Origin: Moorena bouillonii PNG
Lineage (GTDB): Bacteria; Cyanobacteriota; Cyanobacteriia; Cyanobacteriales; Coleofasciculaceae
Direction of reading: 5' to 3'
DNA length: 64,000 bases
NCBI RefSeq assembly: GCF_001942495.1
Contig: NZ_MKZS01000001.1
Location: 3,113,295-3,177,294 of the forward strand
A program made the translations under genes and the position numbers. Under the pieces are notes generated by a model. That model saw only the letters and a program-made list of their open reading frames with translations. It had not been told where the DNA came from and did not search any database. Positions 57,690-64,000 of this stretch are shown here, piece by piece (the stretch's first letter is position 1; every line of letters starts with the position of its first letter).

Positions 57690-57925
57690 GAGGGAAAATT
57701 CATCCCCGTCCTGTTAGGTCGGGGTATTCTTTTCCCTGTCAAATAGTGTTAATATAGAAAGTAAGGGTCTCAAAAAAACTGGGTATTGACCCTACTCAGC
57801 TACCCTGGCCTATGGCCACGCTACGCGAACGGTGCGCGGGAAAGTCACGCCCATGGAGATAACAGTCGCGCACGGCTGTGCCTGGGAATCCCCATCCCTG
57901 CGACGGGTGGGGAGGTTCAATCAGC
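57690..57925 (+). mobile_element. Possible ORF-less IS200/IS605-type (TnpB) remnant
   Basis: Within the 427-base gap 57540-57966. Left end has CCCCG-11 bases-CGGGG; right end reads GGAATCCCCATCCCTGCGAC then GGGTGGGGAGGTTCAATC, the arrangement of TnpB-element right ends. TCGCGCACGGCTGTGCCTGG precedes it as in reRNA scaffolds. A GCGTAGCG-type repeat (57810-57832) has inserted in the middle. No coding remnant is left. Assignment is from memory of such ends. Confidence 0.4.
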
Positions 57926-57966
57926 TTAATTATTCTGTAGCAGGAGTTGTTAATCAGGATCAAACA

Positions 57967-60900
57967 TTACCAAGGGTTGCCAATTAGGGTAAAAGCGCTC
58001 CAATAGTAGGGATGTCGTAACTCCACATCTGGCAACTTGGCTAACCCTGCTGGTAAAGGAAAACTGCCCTGATCCGTTACCAACTTCCCTCTCTCCAGAC
58101 GGACTGTACCCCTGAGCAAATTTAACTGAGCTTTCCGTATAGCCTCGGCTTTCACTGGGACTTGCTGTAATTTTTCGTAAAACGTTGTCATTAGCCCCAG
58201 GGTACCCTCATCGCTGACATACCAGAGACTTCCCAATGCGGACTTGACCCCCGCTAGCACTGCTAGACCGGCAAATCCTAATTCGGCTTGCTCGTCTCCT
58301 AAGGCAGTACGACAGGCACTTAAGACCAACAACTCCACCTTAGGCTTACTTAAGCCTAGTTTAGGCAACTGGTTAAGTTGCAGCTTGGTATCCCACAGCT
58401 GGATGTAGGAATTACTTGGCTTACCGGCTAAGAATTCACTATGGGTAGCCAAATGAACGATACCAAAGGGTTGTGAGGCACGAGCTTTTATCAAATTTGC
58501 TACGGTGAACGCTTCGTTAAGTAATGCCTTTCCTGACCACAGTTGTTCTGTAACCATCGATAACTCTACAGGAACTGCTGGTAATGGGTTTTTGTTCTTA
58601 AACTGGGATGCTCCCATGGCCAAGACTTGAAATTTCCTAATGTCTACATAGTTCATGTTGGTTAATGATAGAGTTGGCATCAAACCAAGGCTATATCGTT
58701 CTACAAGAAACCCAGTGCCATCATGAAGTGCTGCCATGGGTAAGGAGCGCAAACCAACGTCCATGATAAAGGCAAGATTATTTATTTTTTGGGCTTTTAG
58801 CTCCTGCTCTACTGGATCAATCAACCAACGATACAACTGCTGAGCCAAGGGTAGGTAGACATTTGCGCTTTCGAGATTGGTGATACTCCTGTGGAATTCC
58901 CGAGCAACAGAGAGAACTTGCGATCGCGTTGCTCCCTGCACCTGTTTTCGAATTACTGCTCCCGAAGCCGTAACGACTAGTAATTCCAGCTGTGTATCGA
59001 GATTTTCTTGCCAGTGTGACCTAGTCTTTTGCCGATTTTCCGTTCTCTCTCGTTCCGGTTTGGTTGACGTCAATCCTTTAGAATTGACTAGATTGCCCTT
59101 AGTAGTTTCCGGTTTAAATTCTGGTTTAAAGAAGAGGTAAATTAGGGCTGGTTTGAGTCCAGTAATAGTTTCAATCTGGCGCAGGTGGGCTTGGGCTTCT
59201 TCCAGGGTGACTATGGGAGTGTTGCTAATGCCTAGATGTTTTTCAAAGGCATAGGTAAAGCCTCCCTCAAGTTGTTTAACATCAGCTTCAGCTTCTAGGG
59301 TAGATTTAGAGGATTTACTGGTAACTTGCTGTGGGACTGATTGTGCCAGTGATTGACTAATATTAGTACTATTAGTATTAGTAATCTCTGCTATAGTCTG
59401 TGGTGCTGGTTGATTGTAATAAATGTTGATTAAATTCGATTTAGGTGTAAAATTAACAAACTCAAGGTTTTTAAGATTATAATTAGGTTCTAATTTAGTA
59501 TTTTTATGGTTTATTTGAGTGTATTCTGTTTTGGGAGCAATTGCCTGAGGCTTTGGTTGAGTAAGAATTGGTAAGAATTCAAGGGAATACTGATATAGTT
59601 GAGGGCGACTGGGGAATATATTAGCCGGATTTGAATAGGGATTGGTAGCCATTGCTTGACCTTGGCTAGTCGAATTTGAGATCACATCTTCAGCCATTGC
59701 TTGACCTTGGCTAGTCGAATTTGAGATCACATCTTCAGCCATTGCTTGACCTTGGCTAGTCGAATTTGAGATCACATCTTCAGCCATTGCTTGACCTTCG
59801 CTATTCAAAGAATTACCGAGCAAATTGGTAGTCATTGCTTGACCTTCGCTAGTCGAAGAATTTCCCAACAAATTGGTAGCCATTTCTTGACCTGCGCTAG
59901 TCGCATTTGAAGATGGCTCCCCAGTATTAATTTCTATATCACCTAAATCTGACTTGTAGATCGAAAAGTCTCCTGTTGGAAGAATGGCAGAATCACCTGT
60001 AGAAATAGCTCCCTCTGTACCATTAGGACTGCTATTTCCCACCTCAAAGGGGGTTTGCCCATTCCCACCATGACTGATGGTGATTTCTCCTCCACCATCT
60101 CCCCCAACTGTAGCAATGCTGACTGCTGTTTCTTTGCCCTCGATTAAGGTGTCAAACGTCCCAGTGGCTTTAAAAAAACCTTCTGTGGTAATTTCCACAT
60201 TACCGCCTTTGCGATCGCTAGCACCTTGGGCATTGATCCAGCTAACATCAATATTACCTCCATTTAGGGTAACATCCCCTCCCTTGCCAACTGTTGTTGA
60301 TGAGTTAAGCTCTTGGGTGCTCAGAGTCTCAGACGCTGTGATTGTAATCGCTCCCCCATTTGTCTTGATATCACCTAGAGTGACATTAACGCCATCAATG
60401 GTGATATCTCCAGAAAAGTTCAGAGACAAGTTAGGGGCGGTAATATCATTACTAGCGTTCAGAACAATGTTGCCCAAAACTTGTTCTAGGGCATTCGCGC
60501 CAAGGGTAAAGCCAGATGTCCCCCCATCCCCCGACAAAATTTCCATCACATCAAAACCAAGGGGATTATCTGCTAGCTGCTGACCAGCAATCCCTGTCCC
60601 AGGTACAATAGTAATGTTATTGTGGTCAAATGTAATTGTGCCGTTTTCACCAACAGGGGCGGTGACATCAACTTTTTTGCCATCAAAGATTAAAGTCTGT
60701 TGGCTAGATATCTCAACTGTCCCACCATCTGGTGTTCTATCACTTCCGGCCTGTGAAGTTTGCTCTTGAGCGCCACGGGCAGTAATCTCCCCGTAGAATG
60801 CTGTGGTTTCCTCTGACCAGACAGTAACTCGACCTCCGTCTCTATTTGCAGCTTCTCCATCAGCCTTAATCACGGAATCACGGCTGACAAAGGTGCGATT

Positions 60901-62100
60901 GGCATTTAGTTTTACATTGTCTGGATTGTCTTGGGGGTGCTTCCCAATCCACACCTGGCCACCATTACCGCCGGAAGAGTCAATGGTGGCATTAATTACA
61001 GCAATGCGATCGCCTAATACTGTTACACTGCGTCGCTTAAGTTCTGGGCTGGAAACATCTAGGGTCCCCGAGACAATGGTTGTTCCTGTCTCAGTGGGAA
61101 CTGTGGTGCCAGAATCTGTCAGCTGCACGGTTCCATTGGAATTGGCACTGAGTTTTGTCTCAACGCCTTGGGCTTGTCCTGTCAGTAGCTCTGGTATATC
61201 TAGTGCGGTAATTATTAATGGTTGCCCATCTAGTGTACGAGGGGGGTCAATCTCTAGACTCAACAAATTTCCAGGTTGAGAAATGTTAATCAGACTCTCT
61301 CCTGGTACAGCAGCGATAATAATCTTGCCTCCTGGTGCCCTCAGTTCTTCCGCAGTGTTAATCACACTACCCCCGATCAATGCGATAGTTTGATTGTCTT
61401 CTACTGCCAGGTTACCAGCGTTAATGATACTTCCAGGTTGGGCTAAATCAAAGGCAAAGCTAGTGGGCTCACCAATTAAGTTCTGGTACTCATTATTGTC
61501 CCCAAACGCATCAAACCAATTCCCGTTCTCAAAGCCAATCCCAGTGGCTGTGGTTGCTGTAAAGGAAGCAGGGACATTCAGTTGAGCATCAGCCCCAAAA
61601 ATAATCCCGGCTGGGTTCATTAAATATAAGTTAGGGTTATAATTACCGCTTGTGATTTGAATTAGACCATTAATAATTGAGGGCTTACCGCCTACGACTC
61701 GCCCCAAAATATTGCTAACCTGGGGATTATTAGAGATAAAATTGGCAATCTGACCGGAATCGAGTCCAAATTCCTTAAAACTGTGGAACAGATTCAGTTG
61801 ATCGCTAGAGAGGCTACCACCAGTGATATCGAAGCTTTGACCATTAGGAGTTACAATTGTCGCACTGCCTTCTGCTGAGGTGATTTCTGCGATTGCTGGT
61901 AGCCCAGTTGGGGAGAGCAACATGGCTACCCCCCAGGGCATGACTTGAGCTAGAGATAAGCGGTTGAGGAATGAAGGAGATATTGTTCGGTTAGAGCCTT
62001 GAGGAGGGAAAATCTTGCCCTCTAGGCGGCTCCACCGTCCTTGGTACTTAGAATAATTGCTGCGCTTGGGTTTTACTACCGGTTTCCCCATAATCTTCAT
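57967..62100 (-). CDS. Haemagglutinin-type secreted protein fused to a CHAT protease domain
   Basis: 1377 residues from the ATG at 62100, chosen for AGGGGG 7 bases upstream; an ATG 36 bases earlier lacks a ribosome site. N-terminal two-partner-secretion domain (about 75-300: [39 protein letters not shown]), then filamentous beta-helix repeats, a linker with 15-residue [15 protein letters not shown] repeats (about 770-830), and a C-terminal CHAT caspase-like domain (about 1035-1377). That domain has HLATHSEF (His1216/His1220) and [10 protein letters not shown] (Cys1263), so the dyad is intact. This architecture is characteristic of filamentous cyanobacteria. Targets are unknown. The partner TpsB transporter is not in the window. 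Confidence 0.88.
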   Translation of the reverse strand: MKIMGKPVVKPKRSNYSKYQGRWSRLEGKIFPPQGSNRTISPSFLNRLSLAQVMPWGVAMLLSPTGLPAIAEITSAEGSATIVTPNGQSFDITGGSLSSDQLNLFHSFKEFGLDSGQIANFISNNPQVSNILGRVVGGKPSIINGLIQITSGNYNPNLYLMNPAGIIFGADAQLNVPASFTATTATGIGFENGNWFDAFGDNNEYQNLIGEPTSFAFDLAQPGSIINAGNLAVEDNQTIALIGGSVINTAEELRAPGGKIIIAAVPGESLINISQPGNLLSLEIDPPRTLDGQPLIITALDIPELLTGQAQGVETKLSANSNGTVQLTDSGTTVPTETGTTIVSGTLDVSSPELKRRSVTVLGDRIAVINATIDSSGGNGGQVWIGKHPQDNPDNVKLNANRTFVSRDSVIKADGEAANRDGGRVTVWSEETTAFYGEITARGAQEQTSQAGSDRTPDGGTVEISSQQTLIFDGKKVDVTAPVGENGTITFDHNNITIVPGTGIAGQQLADNPLGFDVMEILSGDGGTSGFTLGANALEQVLGNIVLNASNDITAPNLSLNFSGDITIDGVNVTLGDIKTNGGAITITASETLSTQELNSSTTVGKGGDVTLNGGNIDVSWINAQGASDRKGGNVEITTEGFFKATGTFDTLIEGKETAVSIATVGGDGGGEITISHGGNGQTPFEVGNSSPNGTEGAISTGDSAILPTGDFSIYKSDLGDIEINTGEPSSNATSAGQEMATNLLGNSSTSEGQAMTTNLLGNSLNSEGQAMAEDVISNSTSQGQAMAEDVISNSTSQGQAMAEDVISNSTSQGQAMATNPYSNPANIFPSRPQLYQYSLEFLPILTQPKPQAIAPKTEYTQINHKNTKLEPNYNLKNLEFVNFTPKSNLINIYYNQPAPQTIAEITNTNSTNISQSLAQSVPQQVTSKSSKSTLEAEADVKQLEGGFTYAFEKHLGISNTPIVTLEEAQAHLRQIETITGLKPALIYLFFKPEFKPETTKGNLVNSKGLTSTKPERERTENRQKTRSHWQENLDTQLELLVVTASGAVIRKQVQGATRSQVLSVAREFHRSITNLESANVYLPLAQQLYRWLIDPVEQELKAQKINNLAFIMDVGLRSLPMAALHDGTGFLVERYSLGLMPTLSLTNMNYVDIRKFQVLAMGASQFKNKNPLPAVPVELSMVTEQLWSGKALLNEAFTVANLIKARASQPFGIVHLATHSEFLAGKPSNSYIQLWDTKLQLNQLPKLGLSKPKVELLVLSACRTALGDEQAELGFAGLAVLAGVKSALGSLWYVSDEGTLGLMTTFYEKLQQVPVKAEAIRKAQLNLLRGTVRLERGKLVTDQGSFPLPAGLAKLPDVELRHPYYWSAFTLIGNPW
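59640..59815. repeat. 45-base tandem repeat inside the CHAT-protein gene
   Basis: Three exact and further diverged copies of a 45-base unit (TTGACCTTGGCTAGTCGAAT plus TTGAGATCACATCTTCAGCC and the joining bases), in frame, coding a 15-residue linker unit. Confidence 0.9.
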
Positions 62101-62184
62101 AGCAACCCCCCCTAAGGTTCTCTGTCTAGTAGTCATGCAGTCTAGTAGTCATGCACCTAATTTGAAACAGCTGTAGCACCAATC

Positions 62185-62216
62185 CACTAAGGGAAGGCCA
62201 TGGCCTTCCCTTAGTG
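62185..62216. terminator. Perfect 32-base palindrome downstream of glgA
   Basis: CACTAAGGGAAGGCCA followed directly by its complement. It starts 49 bases after the glgA stop on the minus strand and lies upstream of the CHAT gene. A strong stem without a U-tract; probably ends the glgA transcript or is a dispersed palindrome. Confidence 0.6.
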
Positions 62217-62264
62217 ATCACTGTTCACAGTAACAGAATAGGTGTAACTTATGGAATGTTCTGT

Positions 62265-63692
62265 CTAGCTGGCAACAACTAAATGGTTGTCTTGTGGTAC
62301 ATGTTGAGGTACTTCTGCCGGTAATCCTACCAGATCTTGGTACATATTGATATATTCCCTGGCTGACTTCTCCCAACTAAAGTCTTGGCTCATAGCTCGT
62401 TGTTGCAAACTCCGCCATTCTTTCTTGTAGCGGAAACCTTCCCAAGCCCGAACCATACAAGTATATAAATCTAAGGGTTCGTAGCGGTCAAAGCAGTAAC
62501 CCGTGCCAGTTTGATTGATCGGATCGTGGTGGGAAACCGTATCCACCAAACCGCCAGTACGCCGTACAATGGGGATACAGCCGTAACGCATAGCCAGCAT
62601 TTGGCTAATCCCACAGGGTTCAAAGCGAGAAGGCATCAAGAATACATCACTACCAGCATAAATCCGTCGAGCTAGAGGATCGTTATATAGGATTTGAGCA
62701 GACATTCGTCCTGGATAGCGGGATGCGGTTTCCCACAGTTGGGTTTCATAGTAGCGCTCTCCCGTACCTAGGACTAAAAATTGACAATCGGTGTAAGCTA
62801 GGAAACCCTGTAAAACTTGAACCAGCAGGTCAATCCCTTTCTGTTCCACTAAACGGGAAACCATACTGATCACACAGGTATCAGGGTTGATAGCTAAGCC
62901 GACTTCTTTCTGGAGAGCTACTTTGTTTTTGCTGCGGATGTCGAGAGTATCAGCGGTGAAGTTGTGAGGAATGTAGTTATCGGTTTCGGGATTGTAACTT
63001 TCTGTATCAATCCCATTGACAATTCCAACAGTTTTACCACTGATAAATGACAACAAACCTTCTAAGGATTCACCGTATTCAGGAGTTTGGATTTGTTGAG
63101 CGTAGGTGGGAGAAACAGTATTTACCCGGTTAGCATACTGTACAGCTGCCGCCATAGTATTATGACCTTGCATATACCAGGGACACCAAGTAATTTCTTC
63201 TAAGCGCCAGCGCTGGGGACCTTGATAAGCCAGGTTGTGAATTGTGAAAACTGTGCTGATATCTGATGATTGGTGCATCCACACGGGAATCATGCCTGTG
63301 TGCCAATCATGGCAGTGAATAACATCAGGCTTCCAGTAGTTCCAAGCAAACTCAGCTGCACCATTGGCAAATAGGGTGAATCGCCAGTCTTCATCATCTC
63401 CAGAATAGATTTGGCGACCAGCAAAGGCAGCATGACCAAATAGGTATAAGGGGACATTAGTCTTTGGTAGTAGGGTTTCAAACACATTGAAGTGTTGAAA
63501 CATAGCATCACCGGACCACACTGGTTGCTCTGGAATCGCCATTTTCTCGGGCAAAAAGCCGTAGTAAGGCATGAAAATTCGGACATCCTGTCCCAATTGC
63601 CTCAAGGTTTTGGGTAATGATCCCACTACATCCGCCATACCGCCAATTTTCGCAATTGGAGCTGCTTCCGCCGCAACGAATAGAATCTTCAT
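62265..63692 (-). CDS. glgA: Glycogen synthase GlgA
   Basis: 475 residues, GT5 family. Transfers glucose from ADP-glucose to growing glycogen. N-terminal [16 protein letters not shown] is the ADP-glucose-binding KxGGL-type motif (here KIGGM); later [38 protein letters not shown] and [20 protein letters not shown] follow in order. Full length. The 5' leader contains the structured element shared with the nucleotidyltransferase gene. Confidence 0.95.
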   Translation of the reverse strand: MKILFVAAEAAPIAKIGGMADVVGSLPKTLRQLGQDVRIFMPYYGFLPEKMAIPEQPVWSGDAMFQHFNVFETLLPKTNVPLYLFGHAAFAGRQIYSGDDEDWRFTLFANGAAEFAWNYWKPDVIHCHDWHTGMIPVWMHQSSDISTVFTIHNLAYQGPQRWRLEEITWCPWYMQGHNTMAAAVQYANRVNTVSPTYAQQIQTPEYGESLEGLLSFISGKTVGIVNGIDTESYNPETDNYIPHNFTADTLDIRSKNKVALQKEVGLAINPDTCVISMVSRLVEQKGIDLLVQVLQGFLAYTDCQFLVLGTGERYYETQLWETASRYPGRMSAQILYNDPLARRIYAGSDVFLMPSRFEPCGISQMLAMRYGCIPIVRRTGGLVDTVSHHDPINQTGTGYCFDRYEPLDLYTCMVRAWEGFRYKKEWRSLQQRAMSQDFSWEKSAREYINMYQDLVGLPAEVPQHVPQDNHLVVAS

Positions 63693-63869
63693 CTGTTAGT
63701 TGTCAATTATTGGTTGTTAGTGCCTTTGAAATAGCTGCGAGCTTGAAGGATGAAGTGCATTTGATCAAGCCTGAAACATGGAGCAGAACTTTTCAGGAAT
63801 TGACCTTTAACTCCTCTGTTGACTTGATCGAAGAACCTTCAGCTTTCCGGCTATCCTAGCTTACTCTAG

Positions 63870-63943
63870 CCGATACTTTTTAGCTACCAAAATCTACCAA
63901 AGTAGACTTTAGCCCGCCAATGCAAGCTGATTTTTCAGCCAGG
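63870..63943 (-). promoter_or_regulatory. Conserved structured leader element, copy B
   Basis: Second copy of the 74-base element described at 19708-19781. Hairpin 1 is GCTGA-AAAA-TCAGC, hairpin 2 TCTAC-TTTG-GTAGA, with the invariant TTGCATTGGCGGGCTAAAG between them and the invariant TTTTGGTAGCTAAAAAG tail. It ends 177 bases before the glgA ATG. Sequence beyond the element differs from copy A on both sides. Confidence 0.7.
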
Positions 63944-63947
63944 GTGA

Positions 63948-64000
63948 TTAAACTAAGCCAGTGAGTCACCTCACTGACTCGTCTTCAAAACCGTACGTGA
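63948..64000 (-). mobile_element. 3' end of a group II intron, rest outside window
   Basis: On the minus strand: CACGTACGGTT (second strand of a domain V stem), the joiner TTGAAGACGAGT, then a domain-VI-like stem CAGTGAG-GTGA-CTCACTG with a GNRA loop, and TTAGTTTAAT as probable 3' splice end. The order and wording match bacterial and cyanobacterial group II intron tails as I know them. If correct, an intron lies in the glgA leader just before element B. Only about 50 bases are visible. Confidence 0.6.

Noticed and set aside
1..64000. tRNA or rRNA genes
   Set aside because: No T-loop/cloverleaf pattern or rRNA sequence was found in the intergenic regions read.

Overview
The window comes from the chromosome of a filamentous, probably marine, cyanobacterium of the Moorena/Lyngbya/Okeania type. 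The photosystem II genes psbB and psbT are adjacent, GCGATCGC-type octamers are scattered throughout, heptameric GGGAGCA/GGGAACA repeats and small GCGTAGCG-type palindromes fill the gaps, and the gene complement (cyanobacterial UbiB kinase, NrdR next to psbT, XisI, CHAT-domain secreted protein) fits that group. The genus is an inference from repeat style and gene content.

Layout. 1-8657 (all minus): an apparent polysaccharide-export operon. A proline-rich outer-membrane barrel protein comes first, then a TPR protein, then a family-8 glycosyl hydrolase cut by the window edge. Together they resemble BcsC split into two genes plus BcsZ. A complete IscB element with an upstream omega-RNA-like region (3426-5014) sits between the barrel and TPR genes. 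9618-12071: UDP-glucose dehydrogenase and UDP-xylose synthase, supplying sugar nucleotides. 12363-18935: LepA, a small putative DNA-binding protein, a PAS/GAF histidine kinase, a DUF3386 protein, CobK and a one-helix membrane protein. 19871-23528: a fused sugar-nucleotidyltransferase/phosphohexomutase with a long structured leader, then an SSB-like protein.

23731-42699 is an accessory island. It has a tail-fibre-like repeat protein, a 1685-residue DUF4157 protein ending in an Ntox15-type nuclease domain, and a likely immunity gene 17 bases downstream. XisI copies and fragments, a YbjN-domain protein, Uma2 and Rpn-type nucleases, a large AAA+ ATPase and a MoxR-like ATPase broken by two GAA-to-TAA changes follow. 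DUF4157 effectors and this ATPase type are typical of extracellular contractile injection system (eCIS) loci, but no sheath, tube or baseplate gene lies in the window.

42822-64000 returns to core genes: M23 peptidase, FtsH, NrdR, PsbT, PsbB, HAD phosphatase, QueG, PP2C phosphatase, UbiB-like kinase, an atypical Ser/Thr kinase, a haemagglutinin-CHAT fusion and GlgA.

The most interesting unexplained signal is a 74-base element upstream of both the nucleotidyltransferase/phosphohexomutase gene (19708-19781, plus) and glgA (63943-63870, minus). The two copies align without gaps. They differ at 10 positions, and four of those form two compensatory base-pair changes in one short stem. This points to a structured regulatory RNA linking two sugar-metabolism genes. 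The glgA copy is immediately preceded by what looks like the 3' end of a group II intron running off the window edge.
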